Assembly (NCBI GenBank): GCA_030220185.1
Contig: JASPKZ010005710.1
Coordinates: forward strand, 496,001 to 560,000
DNA from: Diploptera punctata
Lineage: Eukaryota > Arthropoda > Insecta > Blattodea > Blaberidae
DNA length: 64,000 nt
Direction: 5' to 3'
The position numbers were made by a program, and so were the translations under genes. Below the pieces are notes generated by a model that was not told the DNA's origin, did no database searches, and saw only the letters and a list, made by a program, of their open reading frames with translations. Of this stretch, positions 34,231 through 44,651 are shown piece by piece (position 1 is the stretch's first letter; the number at the start of each line of letters is the position of its first letter).

Positions 34231-35090
34231 AATAGGAGTTAAACAAGGATGCAGTATCTCTCCAGTTTTATTTAACCTATACATCAAAGATATAATAAAA
34301 AATGGAACGAAGAAACAAATAAAGGAATAGAATTAGATAAAACACACTACTTGAAAACATTATTATACGCTGATGACCAGGTAATAATAGCAAATACAGA
34401 AGACGAACTTCAGAGGAATATTTTTAAACTACATAATATATGTGAACAATATAATCTCAAAATATCCATAGAAAAAACTAAGGTAATGGCATTCCAAGGG
34501 AAAAATCAAATCAGATCGAAAATAGTAATAGGAAACAAAATCATAGAACAGGTGAACCATCTCAATTATCTAGGATGTGACATTTCATTTAATTATGATA
34601 ATGATATAAATAATAAAATAGCAAAATTCCAGGGAATATGTGGTACGATAAAACGATCACTAAATAACAAAACAACAAGAGAGACCCAATTGAAATTTTA
34701 TAAAATGTTGGCAGTACCGGTACTGCTCTATGGTTCAGAAGCCTGGATACATAAAAAACAAGATCTAAGTAGGATAACGGCGGCAGAAATGAAATTTTTG
34801 AGATCTGTTAAAGGGTGCACTAAGGAAGACAGAATCAAGAACACAGAAATAAGACAGGAACTTGAAATATTTGCAATAACTGATAAAATGGATACATATA
34901 GACAAAAATGGAAGCAACACATAGACAGAATGAATGAAGATAGATATCCAAAACAAATAACAAAATACAAACCTAAAGGCACCCGAGATGTGGGCAGACC
35001 TAGAAAGAGATGGGCTGAAGTCGGAACGGGTCAACAGACCTAGTCCATGAATGAAGATGAAATAATAATAATAATAATAATAATAGTAGT
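34231..35090 (+). mobile_element. RTE-like non-LTR group C, open frame
   Basis: Frame of 230 codons (34351-35043), preceded by GVKQGCSISPVLFNLY. It contains LLYADDQVIIANTEDELQ, NYLGCDISFNYDNDINNK, LLYGSEAWIHKKQDLSRI, EMKFLRSVKGCTKEDRIKN and GTRDVGRPRKRWAEVGTG. Ends in an (AAT)n tail (35063-35090). (AAT)n also sits at its 5' end (34206-34222). Confidence 0.9.
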
Positions 35091-35097
35091 AGTAGTA

Positions 35098-36245
35098 ATA
35101 ACTAACTCATTGGGACTATCGAATCCATAAGTTCATGGCCATGCGGACATAAGCTGTTCATACATCTCATCTTGAGCTAACATTTTCAAACCATCCCCTA
35201 TATAATTTGCCTCCTTCAAATTATAGTTATTGTTCTTCTCTCAGCTCAATCTTGGCCTACATACCGAACAAATTTTTCCCTGGATTTTCTACAAAGGAGT
35301 TTTCATACCTGTTTTTCATTCCTCATTCATGTCACATATCCTGCTCATTTCAGTCTATTGCATCTGGTTTCCTATAAAGAGTGTATGTTCACTGTTATGT
35401 AGTTTTCTCCATTTACCTTCTGTTCATCTCTCTTTGATCCAAAAAATTCCTTATAACTTTATTCTCAAATACCGTACTCATTATCTTCTCTCATCCCTTT
35501 AAGTAAGAGTCCATGTTTCACATCCATAAAATATAACGGGGAATAAGAATATATATTTTCAGTTTAACATTTTTTAGAGAATGTGGGATGACGTGAGTCC
35601 CTGTTATGTGTCAAAGTATATATTTCTAGATTTGAGCTTGTGTTCAATTTATTTATTGCCTCTTTTTTGTTTGTACGAATTATAGCTCCTAGGTACCAAT
35701 ATTTGATATTTAATTTTAGGAAGTTATATTTTGAGGTTATTTTAATTATATTATTTTTGGTCTGGACATCTTACCTCAATATTAATGTTGATTTGTTCTT
35801 AACAATTCTGTTTTATCGTCAGCTTTCCCAGACTCTGGGAAAGCTGACGATAAAACAGAATTGTTTTGAAACATGTCCAAGAACAAATCAACATTAATAT
35901 TGAGGTAAGATGTCCAGACCAAAAATAATATAATAACCAATATTTGAATTCAATCACTTCTTCAAAATTTCCCTCATTTCTCATTAACTGTTCATTTCCA
36001 TTATATAATTAATTTCTATGTGTGACTATGTATTTAGTTTTATTGATGTTTAATTTCAGCCCCAATTTCTTAGTGTTACTCAATAGAACTGCACATTGGC
36101 ACTTAGTATCTCCTTGCTATTGCCTAATAATACTATACACATCAGCATATACCAACATCTTATTAATACATTGAGCTGTATGTCTTCTTTATCCTCTAAA
36201 GATTTGATGGCATGTTCTAGTACAGTAGAGGAGATAGTTCATTTC
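35098..36245 (-). mobile_element. RTE-like group A, decayed, split by a hairpin element
   Basis: Reverse copy: TTGGGACTATCGAATCC, GGCCATGCGGACATAAGC, CCATGTTTCACATCC, TCTTAGTGTTACTCAATAG. Interrupted at 35707-35935. Confidence 0.8.
35707..35935. mobile_element. Mobile hairpin element (Penelope-like type), copy a
   Basis: Palindrome of about 229 bp flanked by a 12-bp target-site duplication ACCAATATTTGA (35695-35706, 35936-35947) within an RTE copy. Arms meet near 35833 (CCCAGACTCTGGG). The right arm holds CTGACGA, a 6-bp stem AAAACA/TGTTTT and GAAACATGTC at 35844-35877. The left arm lacks the matching GACATGTTTC, a small deletion. Same boundaries as 45781-46003. Confidence 0.9.
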
Positions 36246-36830
36246 CTTATTTTAACCCATTGTGAATTTTAAAAGCATCTGAACACTGCCTATCCACACC
36301 CTACTCTTTGTGTCATTTAAACACATTTGAATAAATAATGATACTTCATATTATTATTATTTTGAATTATGCCATATTTGAATCATCATTTCATTACTGA
36401 ATAATGTATAAATTAATATCAATTTCATGAATACATGAGGCCTAAGTATTGAGTCATATAAGTCACATTGTAATTTAAAAAAAAAGGTTATAATAGGTTA
36501 GGGTGAAGTAAAATGAGTAGAAAAGTAATTATAGAGTAATTGTGAGAATGGGAGGAGAAAAATTAAGAATGTGTCAAAGTTGATGTGTAAATTAAGATGA
36601 AGTTGGTTGCAATCAAACTGGATTGAACCAGTAAAAATTGTTCTCACACAGAACATATTACATGATGTTATTATAATATACCAGATGCAGTTACAATCTT
36701 GTTTTGTGATACCATGTCAGCCTGTTCTTCATTCTTGATCTTGCCAGTCCATAACAAAAAAATAAAGATGGACATGTTATGAAAAGAGTTTGACAATTAT
36801 TCAGTCAAAGAATTTACTTTGTTAATTAAT
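36246..36830. other. No supported gene
   Basis: Intron 2 sequence, A+T-rich; no recognised feature. Confidence 0.35.
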
Positions 36831-36842
36831 AAATAGAGTTAG

Positions 36843-37400
36843 ATTTAACACCTCACCTCATAATTGTAGTTTTTCAACTAGTTTTGATACTTCTTTGTAT
36901 AATTTTTCAGTTCTATCTAACTGTTGAATTGGTGGTTGGTAATCCTGTAGGTTGATTCCTGCTCCATCTGTTGGCTGACTGATGAACTTCCAAATTAAAT
37001 CTTTTTCCCCAGGAATTTCAAAATTCACGATTTTCCTTTTATTTTCCTGGATGTGAATTTTCTCCCAAACTGTGGGTTCCTTAACTTTTCAATCATGCAT
37101 TTGCTTTGATTCCGTTTTTTTTTTTTTTTTGGCCATGCATGTACAGCAATTGCAGATTTTTCTATTTCAACATTTTTAATTCACATCCAGAAAAATAAAA
37201 AGAAATCATGCATTTTGAAATTCCTGGGGAAAAAGATTTAATTTGGAAGTTCATCAGTCAGCCAACAGAGGGAGCAGGAAGCAACCTAAAGCATTGCCAA
37301 CCACCAATTCAACAGTTAGATAGAACTGAAAATGATACAAAGAAGTTTAGAAACTAGTATTCGAGAAATCTACTATTATGAGGTGAGATATTAAATCTAA
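36843..37400. mobile_element. Palindromic Penelope-like 3' end
   Basis: Two inverted arms (about 36843-37095 and 37150-37400). The minus strand of the left arm encodes PTVWEKIHIQENKRKIVNFE, IPGEKDLIWKFISQPTDG, AGINLQDYQPPIQQLDR and a stop after KLQL: the C-terminus of a Penelope-like ORF. The right arm repeats it with lesions. Termini carry CACCTCAT / ATGAGGTG. Confidence 0.8.
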
Positions 37401-37487
37401 CTCTATTTTTACGTTTTTATTTAAATTAAAAGTTTCCAATCCTAGATGAGTTTTATTTAAGAAAAAAAATTAATGCTCGAACCGGGA

Positions 37488-37560
37488 CTTGAAGACTGGA
37501 TCTCTGATTCTATACATCAGTATGATATATATTACACCATTTGAGCACCGATAAGAATTA
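37488..37560 (-). pseudogene. tRNA-like remnant
   Basis: Reverse B-box-like CGAACCGGGACTTGAAG and a decayed A-box side ending CACCATTTGAGCACC. It separates two palindromic elements. Confidence 0.4.
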
Positions 37561-37565
37561 AATTA

Positions 37566-37895
37566 ATATTTTTAATACCTCACCTCATATTCTTTAATCT
37601 TCTAGTCTGCAGTTTTGGAGCTATATCTCCATCTTCAGTAGCCTCTCGTCGACCAGTGTTATGTCATTACTTGGCAGTTTTCTTCTTCCTTCTATGAAGA
37701 TCTTCAGTAACCTCTTGTCGACCGGTGTTATGTCGTTTCTTGGTGGTTTTCTTCTTCCTTCCATGAAGATAAAAGGAAGAAGAAAACCACCAAGAAACGA
37801 CATAATACCGGTTGACGAGAGGCCACTGAAGATGGAGATATAGCTCTGAAACTGCAGTCTAGAAGATTAAAAGATATGAGATGAGGTATTAAACA
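37566..37895. mobile_element. Palindromic element with hammerhead-like block
   Basis: Arms about 37576-37765 and 37772-37885 fold back (TGGTGGTTTTCTTCTTCC against its complement). Contains direct duplication of a TCTTCAGTA-CTCTCGTCGACC unit. At 37826-37852 on +: CTGAAGA, short stem GGAG/CTCT, GAAAC. Ends in the CACCTCAT-type motif. Confidence 0.75.
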
Positions 37896-37926
37896 TATTA
37901 ATTTAATTCTTAAATTAAACCTCGTA

Positions 37927-38214
37927 GGCACGCCGTAGCGTAGTGGTTAAGGCACCGCGCTACAAGCCAGAAGGTCGAGGGTTCAAGTCCCGGTGGGGTC
38001 AGGATTTTTAAACTGACCAAAACCTTCTGGCGGCACTATGGCCCTGGGGTCGACTCAGCCTCTAACGGAAATGAGTACCAGACGCTTGTTCTGGGGGTAA
38101 AGGCGGCCGTCACGCAGGGCTGACAACCCAGCTGACATCAAGTGCCGATTGTCTAGAAAAAGTAGGAGCCTTAACTTCCTACTACCCAAGGGCCTCCCGA
38201 GGCCTGTAGTGGGA
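37927..38214 (+). mobile_element. SINE family E, full-length reference copy
   Basis: Head GGCACGCCGTAGCGTAGTGG (A-box region) and GGGTTCAAGTCCC (B box); body GGCGGCACTATGGCCCTGGG, CGCTTGTTCTGGGGG; 3' end GGCCTGTAGTGGG. Best-preserved copy in the window. Confidence 0.92.
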
Positions 38215-38224
38215 TTACTTTTAC

Positions 38225-38665
38225 TTTTAGTAATTAAGTTATGTAGATAGGAAATAACACTATGAGGTTTTTTAATATTGTTTATTTTTTATTTCACTCA
38301 CCTCATACTTCATAACTCCTAGCATACCCAGGGTTTCGTCACATCCTTTGTGACATTCTCAATGCTGTGTCACGTTCACAACTGACGTCCGGCTGCCTTC
38401 TATCCTGCAGACTGACCTCCGCACCATCTGATGGCTAACCGACGAACTTCCAAATCAGTCCAGTTCGTCGGTCAGCCATCAGATGGCGCGGAGGTTAGTC
38501 TGCAGGATAGAAGGCAGCCGGACGTCAGTTGTGAACGTGACACAGCATTGAGAATGTCACAAAGGATGTGACAAAACCCTGGGTATGCTAGGAGTTATGA
38601 AGTATGAGGTGAGTGAAATAAAAAATAAACAATAATAAACCTCATAGTGTTTTTTTTTTTTCCTG
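38225..38665. mobile_element. Long near-perfect palindrome (Penelope-like hairpin)
   Basis: Arms of about 200 bp (38225-38448 and 38461-38665). They include the WKF...QPSDG-type coding remnant (right-arm reverse: CGAACTTCCAAATC, CATCTGATGGC), CATTGAGAATGTCAC/GTGACA and the termini AGGAAATAACACTATGAGG / CCTCATAGTG. The smaller relative at 43580-43824 shares the outer arms. Confidence 0.88.
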
Positions 38666-38994
38666 TGAAAGTTAAATACCGATAAAAATGTCAATATTTC
38701 TTTCCACTTACACAATTCTTGTTCATCTGAAGGCCGATAGCTATCTCTACCAACATGCCAACTGTTGTCTTCTAGTCAGAAGTATTTTTTTATTGAGAAT
38801 TTATACATATTTTTGAGCAGTAAAGCTTCATATTTAGATGTTTTTATTTAAATTAACACTCTAGGATCGAAAAGTGTTAATTTAAATAAAACATCAAAAT
38901 ATGATGGTTATTATAATTTTATTATTGTGACTAACACGTGTTCACGAGGACCGACACACATTGATTCCACTACATAATATGTACCCGAAAAGGG

Positions 38995-39125
38995 TTCCAC
39001 CTCTCATCGAACCAGTGCCTCTGCAAGCTATGTGACCAAAAATGTGAGCGATACCACCTAATTGACTGTACAGCAAGAAGAAAGCCTCTAAAATTCTACG
39101 CAGATGATAATAACTTTCAATAATT
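38995..39125 (+). mobile_element. Non-LTR C-terminal Cys/His fragment
   Basis: A frame with LCKLCDQKCERYHLIDC matches in pattern the CERCGMLCERYHVLKC of 22556-23520, followed by a stop at about 39121. Remnant of the same family. Confidence 0.6.
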
Positions 39126-39263
39126 GTATCCTAATGTACGCAGTGTGTTTAATAAATCTTTATAATTATTGTAACTCCTCAAAAAAGTTTTGTTATGAAT
39201 TTTATTAACGTTGACTTTTTTATTTGATGTATTAAATGAAAATTTACTGGTTTATATTTGCAG

Positions 39264-39517
39264 GTGGTACATATTACATGATTTCTCGTTCACTGGGACC
39301 TGAATTTGGTGGATCAATTGGATTGATATTTTCATTGGCTAACGCAGTAGCTTGCGCTATGTATGTGGTTGGTTTCTGTGAATCTATGTCCGATTTACTG
39401 AAAACATTCAGCGTTTCAATAGTAGATGGAGGATTAAATGACATGAGGATCATGGGTTCCATCACCATCATGGTACTCCTCGGCATTGTCGTCGTGGGCA
39501 TGGAATGGGAAGCAAAG
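39264..39517 (+). CDS. NKCC: NKCC cotransporter, exon 3 (TM3-TM4)
   Basis: 254-bp exon after atttgcag, ending aag|gtaatc in phase 0. It encodes [17 protein letters not shown], the SLC12 signature; the YY pair includes the tyrosine that contacts K+ in NKCC structures. A hydrophobic helix ([20 protein letters not shown]) and a second helix ending [10 protein letters not shown] follow. Intron 2 (5225 bp) contains several long palindromic elements. Confidence 0.96.
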
Positions 39518-39631
39518 GTAATCACTAAGCAATAATATTTATTTTACTTTTTTAGGAATTCACATTATGACATATTATTTATTTAAGTAAACTTTTATCA
39601 CTCACCTCATATTATTCTTCTTTTTTTTATA

Positions 39632-40645
39632 CAGTAAAACCTGTCTATATCGGCCGCAGTGGACTAGTGGTTATGCTCCTTGCCTCTGGTCCCAGCCAGG
39701 ATCGATGGATTTTTTTAGGATGGAAAAATCCAAGGAGCAAGTCCTCTAGCCGTGGGTCCCGAGTCTGAAGATATTCTTTAAGCCTGAATGAAAAGGCCTC
39801 TAAGCAGAATTTACCGAATTTTGCCGTCCTAGTACTACCTTGGTTTCCTAGATGTCAGTATGAGGCAGAACGCTGACCAGGGACCACTAAAAATTACATC
39901 TATACGAAAACAAGTGTAACTAAATTAGTATGGTTCAAATTCTTCTCTGAAGGGGGAGAGCGCCTAAATCTCTGTTAAGGGAAACATGGGCTGACAAAAA
40001 GAAGAAAACCTGTCTATGAAGGAACATGACGGTTCCTTACATATATTTCTATCTTGGCAGTTTTCCTTCTTATAAAGGGTTCCCAAATTACAAGCTTCAA
40101 TTTTCTCACACAGTGTAAGGGATTTACATGCACACTTTAAAGACATAACGTATTGACTGAAATACAGACAAAATAGTGTATGTAACACAGCACAGTTTGC
40201 ACGGCAATACAAAACAACTTTATTACACAAAAACGAGAAGGAACTCAACTTACAGGAGGACTAAAGAGTTTCCCAACTCCCTCGCAGGTTACGTAAGCAG
40301 GCAAGGAAAAGCAAGGGATTCCCCGCTGTCACACATAAGCAGGGGTATCAACGCAATACAATGGCAACACAAGAAGGTAAAACGATATAATGCAGAAAGC
40401 GTCATATACAGAATTTTCACATGTGGTCATTAATACTGTAATTAGAACGTGCTTAAGAATAATTTTCCTTCTTACTGAGGTAAAAATTAGCTATTGGCAC
40501 TTTAAAAACCATTCCGTTTCTACGTTACGAAGGTTTCCGTCTTATACAGGACGATTTTACATATAAAATCGTACCGTTCTGAAGATTTTTTCCGTCTCTA
40601 CAGGTTTCCTTCTTATAAAGGTTCTGGCTAAGACAGGTTTCACTG
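39632..40645. mobile_element. Tc1/mariner-like MITE (M), copy 1
   Basis: Terminal inverted repeats CAGTAAAACCTGTCT and AGACAGGTTTCACTG, preceded by TA. Non-coding interior, shared in part with 42422-44571 (GAAGGAACATGACGGTTCC, CATTCCGTTTC, AGGACGATTTTACATATAAA). A SINE F copy is inserted in its left end. Confidence 0.85.
39649..40004 (+). mobile_element. SINE family F inserted in MITE M
   Basis: Flanked by a 13-bp target-site duplication AAAACCTGTCTAT (39636-39648, 40005-40017) made from the MITE terminal repeat. Head lacks part of the B box region (internal deletion after GGTCCCAGCC). Confidence 0.92.
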
Positions 40646-41144
40646 CACTAGTTTCAGAACTTTTACACTTCAGTTTCATCTTCAGTAATTTCATGACCGT
40701 TTTTCTGTCATCTTGCTCCCTCTTTTGGTAGACTGATAAACCTTAATCAAACCACTCTTCTAAAAAAAAAAGAAGAAAATGCAAAATTCAAGAAATTCAC
40801 ATATCATCCATTGAAGCACCATAAGTTTCAAAACATTTTTAAAAATTTCAACATAAGATTGGTACTGAAAAATGACTATAGCTTCATTAGTTCTCACAAA
40901 GATGAGAAAGTAGAAGAAGAAAACAAATTAGGGATTTATCAGATTAAATGCAGAGAATATGAGAAAGTCATATAGGAAAAACTAAGAGAAATTTGAAAAC
41001 CAGAGCGAAAGAACATCTCAGGAATGTCAAGAAAGGGGAAGTAGAAAAATCTGCAGTGGCTGCCCATGCATGGTCAGAAGAACATCTTATCAAAAGGAAG
41101 GCTAAATTATTAAAACAAATAGAAAAAACTGAGAACTGTGGCTG

Positions 41145-41430
41145 GCTGCAAACTTCTAGATAAAAGAAGAAGTGAAGATAATAGAAATGTGCTAAATATT
41201 TTTAAACTTGTAGATAAAATAAAATAATCTAGAAAAAACTGGAAAGAACATGTTCAAAGAATGAAATATGATCGGATTCCAAAATTAATTACAAACCAAG
41301 AGGAGACAGGAACATTGGTAGACCGAAAAAGAGATGGATTCAACTTTTTGAATGAGAATCTTTGAGACCGGAACAAGTCAATGGGCTTAATCCGTGATTG
41401 TTGATGATGATGATGATGATGGTGATGATG
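41145..41430 (+). mobile_element. RTE-like group C 3' end nested in Penelope-like element
   Basis: Sequence GTTCAAAGAATGAAATATGA, ATTGGTAGACCGAAAAAGAG and a (GATGAT)n tail at 41401-41430; frame decayed. Confidence 0.7.
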
Positions 41431-42190
41431 AAACAACTCAAAGAATTCACTGTTTGGGAAAAAATCTACATTAAAAAAAAAACAAAAAGGAGAAATGAAT
41501 GAACTTTGAAATTCCCAGGAAAATGACTTGATTTTGAGGTTTTTCAGTCTACCAACTGAGGGAACGAGAGGTGGCTCTTCATGACGACAGAACTACGGTC
41601 ACGAAATTACTAAAAATGGAACTGAAGTATAAAGTTCCAAAACTAGTATAAGAAATGAAGAAGAATATGAGGTGAGCAATAAAAGTTTACATAAATGTAA
41701 CTGTAATTTACGCTTTTCATTTTTCTAGATTATTTGTTGTTTAGAAAAGTTTCATTCTTGTCAATAATTTACACCCTCAGGGGTCCCCATCTAGGGGATA
41801 TATGGAAGGTGACCACAAGGTGCCCAAGCTGAGCAAAACATTACCTCCACTTACTTGTGTTTTGCTCCTTACTTTTATCTTTAACCGATCTGGTATTTCT
41901 TCCTTTTCTAGTACCAGATCCCTCTTTTTTACTTTTCTGTCCAGTCTCCCTTTCCTGACTCTTGTTTTCTTCGACCCCGTCTTTCCTTTTCCATTCTTTT
42001 TAAATGTCCAAACCACTTTAGTCTATTTTTTTCTATATCTTTTGCTAATTTTTGTACATTGATTTTCTCACCCTGTTTGAGTAGGTTTGTTAAATAAATA
42101 AAATTCCCAAATAGTGCAAACAGTTTCATTGTTAATATGTACTCATATACTGTGTGCAATTAAAATATGTATTTATTAATTTGCTTACAG

Positions 42191-42305
42191 GCCCAATTAG
42201 GACTTCTTGTGATTCTTCTTATAGCTATTTTAGATTTCGTAATTGGAACATTTATTGGACCAAGGAATGATGAAATGAAAGCAAAAGGATTCCTTGGCTA
42301 TGACA
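42191..42305 (+). CDS. NKCC: NKCC cotransporter, exon 4 (TM5)
   Basis: 115-bp exon after ttgcttacag, ending gaca|gtaagt in phase 1. It reads AQLGLLVILLIAILDFVIG, then TFIGPRNDEMKAKGFLGYD, matching TM5 and the start of the extracellular loop of NKCC proteins. It is too short and open-ended to appear as a long reading frame; it was found by continuity of family sequence and splice phase. Confidence 0.94.
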
Positions 42306-42544
42306 GTAAGTATTGGTTGTGCACGAGAATACATTTTGTAAATTAATTAAAAAAATAATTTCATTTTCGATGTTTTTATTATTCTTTTAACATCACTTCT
42401 TTAGCTACTAAAACACTACTACAGTAAAACCTGTCTATGAAGGAACATGACGGTTCCTTAAATATATTTCTGTCTTGGCAGTTTTCCTTCTTATAAAGGG
42501 TTCCCGAATTACAAATCAATTATTTAGAGTACTACAGTATCTGC

Positions 42545-43255
42545 TAAATATATGGTCACACGTAGGAATTCAGTATATAATGGAAATGGACAGCTAATGA
42601 CAAATGAGGGAGATTTTGGGGAAGCGGCTGAATTCAGGTACCTAGGAACAATAATCACAAATAGGAATGAGATGCACAAAGAAATTATACATAGGCTCAA
42701 TTCTGGAAATGCGTGTTATTATGCATTGCAGACACTTTTGATGTCCCAACTACTTTCAAAAAACGTTAAGCTGAAAATATATAAAACTATTATTCTACCA
42801 GTTATATTATATGGGTGCGAAACATGAACTCTTACTTTAAGAGAGGAAAGGAGATTACAAGTATTTGAGAATAAAGTACTTAGGAAAATTTTTGGACCAA
42901 AGAGAGATGAACAGACAGGTGAATGGAGAAGACTACATAACAATGAGCTACATGGTCTTTATAGGAAGCCAGATATAATAAGAACAGTTAAATCTCGTAG
43001 ACTGCGATGGGCAGGACATGTTGCACGTATGGGGAATGAAAGACGTGCATGGAAGCTTCTTGTAGGAAAGCCAGAGGGAAAACGCCCAGTTGGTAGATCA
43101 AGAATGAGGTGGGAGAACAACATTAACTATGATTTGAGGGAAGTGGATTGTACAGGGAATGATTGGAAAGCATTGGCTCAGGATAGGGATGTATGGAGAG
43201 CTTATGTCTGCACGGCCATGAACCCTGCGGGTGCGGTAGTGCCAGTGAGTAAGTG
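42545..43255 (+). mobile_element. RTE-like non-LTR group A, 5'-truncated
   Basis: Flanked by a 17-bp target-site duplication AGTACTACAGTATCTGC (42528-42544, 43256-43272). Encodes YLGTIITNRNEMHKEIIHRL, VILYGCET (then a stop), GEWRRLHNNELHGLYRKP, RRLRWAGHVARMGNERRAW and ends with an AGTAAG tail. Confidence 0.93.
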
Positions 43256-43579
43256 AGTACTACAGTATCTGCACCATAAATTATAGTAAATAAAAAGTAC
43301 AAAAGAGATTATTCACATTTTTAGTTAATTTCACTTCCTCCATAGCTGTAGTAAGGTAGTCTGCCTAGTTGTAGTCACAACACACAAGCACAGTCACATA
43401 AGCGAAGGTATCCCTACAATACAATAGCTATACAAGTAGGTAAAATGATATATTGCAGAAGCGTCATATGCAGAATTTTCACATGTGGTCTTTAAGGCTC
43501 GAATCTATGAACGCAGTAGACCGTAAAAGTCGTTCTCTGCCTGTATTCTACTGAGAAAGTTGTATCCAAATATGTTTTT

Positions 43580-43824
43580 TCATTAAGTTATGTAGATAGG
43601 AAATAACACTAAGAGGTTTTTTAATATTATTTATTTTTATTATTTCACTCACCTCATACTTCATAATTCATAGCAGACCCAGGGTTTCTTCACATCATTT
43701 GTGACATTCTCAATGCTGTGTTGTGAACGTGACACAGCATTGAGAATGTCACAAATGATGTGAAGAAACCCTGGGTCTGCTATGAATTATGAAGTATGAG
43801 GTGAGTGAAATAATAAAAATAAAT
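43580..43824. mobile_element. Mobile hairpin element, short form of the 38.2-kb type
   Basis: Palindrome with an 11-bp target-site duplication AATATGTTTTT (43569-43579, 43825-43835). Arms of about 105 bp meet near 43722 (GCTGTGTTGTGAACG). Left leader AGGAAATAACACTAAGAGG. The middle of the 38.2-kb relative, with the coding remnant, is absent. Confidence 0.9.
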
Positions 43825-43984
43825 AATATGTTTTTGCATACTCACAAATCTGTTCATGCGATAATAATTGTTGAAATTCCTAAGCTACCTGGCGAGGTGA
43901 CTTAGGAGAGAAACGAATCGTGAGAATCCTGAAGGGAACCGATGTAGTTTGAAACTTTGCCGCGTACCTTGCTGCTTTATCCAA

Positions 43985-44158
43985 GATGTTGGACCTTGAA
44001 GACTTCGATCTTGTTTTCGGTATACGCGGAGAAGAGGAATTTGATAGAGTCTACCAAAGAATTCAACTGGAAGAACAGGAGAATCAGTGTAATATTGCAC
44101 AATGCAGACGTCGTCGTATATGGTATTATTTGCGGAACGCAAGCGTAAATGCGTTCCT
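43985..44158 (+). CDS. Short open frame, unknown; possibly transposase N-terminus
   Basis: ATG at 43985 opens a 57-codon frame: MLDLEDFDLVFGIRGEEEFD, RVYQRIQLEEQENQC and CRRRRIWYYLRN, ending at TAG 44156. Acidic start followed by a basic patch and W-YYLRN. It vaguely recalls the N-terminus of Harbinger-type transposases, but this is a guess. It lies inside MITE M copy 2. Confidence 0.3.
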
Positions 44159-44651
44159 CTAGCAGATGAAAATAATGGAAGTGGTTTTATCGCTGAGAAT
44201 TCTGGGTAATTTCTTGCCAGTATTACGAAAACGATGACTTTCATGCATGACCAGTTAGTGGGTAGCTAATTCGATTTTTGCACTTGCTCACAGAAAGTCA
44301 GCTCACCAGTGATTGGAAGTAATTTGAGTAGAGACTAATGTATTTGCATGCGGCCCTAAGACTGTAATTAGAACGTAATTAAAGAATAATTTTACGTCTT
44401 ACTGAGGTAAAAATTAGCTACTGGTACTTTATAAACCATTCCGTTTCCACATTATGAAGGTTTCCGGCTTATACAGGACGATTTTACATATAAAATCGTA
44501 CCATTCTAGAGTTTTTTTCCGTCTCTACAGGTTTCCTGCTTATAGAGGTTCCTCTAAGACAGGTTTCACTGTATTTTTTATATTATGAAAATTTTTTGCT
44601 CATAAAAGAACTGCAAACCTTTTTGCACAATTTAACCACCAAGTAATACCT

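Larger units (their letters stand above)
39553..41690 (+). mobile_element. Penelope-like element with GIY-YIG remnant, outer copy
   Basis: Outer ends: GGAATTCACATTATGAC (39555), CACTCACCTCATATT (39600), and ATATGAGGTGAGCAATAAAA (41666). At 40930-41095 on + lies a frame-broken GIY-YIG nuclease: LGIYQIKCREYEK, then IGKTKRNLKTRAKEHLRN, VEKSAVAAHAWSEEH. C-terminal segment EFTVWEKIY follows after an RTE insertion, then FEIPRKMT-like sequence. The arm 40650-40740 pairs with 41540-41665. Nested: transposon M (39632-40645), SINE F and an RTE 3' end. Confidence 0.78.
42422..44571. mobile_element. Tc1/mariner-like MITE (M), copy 2 with nested insertions
   Basis: Ends CAGTAAAACCTGTCT and AGACAGGTTTCACTG lie between TA dinucleotides (42420-42421, 44572-44573), the expected duplication. 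It has taken up an RTE group A copy (42545-43255) and a mobile hairpin (43580-43824). Confidence 0.88.

Noticed and set aside
38520..38570. Intact hammerhead in the 38.2-kb hairpin
   Set aside because: CATTGAGAATG ... TGTGACAAAAC keeps the stem but has lost the CUGANGA and GAAA residues; at most a decayed relative. The same holds for 43740-43780.
38225..38665. CACTA (EnSpm) transposon because of the CACTATGAGG terminus
   Set aside because: The leader continues outward past CACTA (AGGAAATAACACTA) in several copies, and related hairpins have 9-14 bp duplications rather than 2-3 bp.
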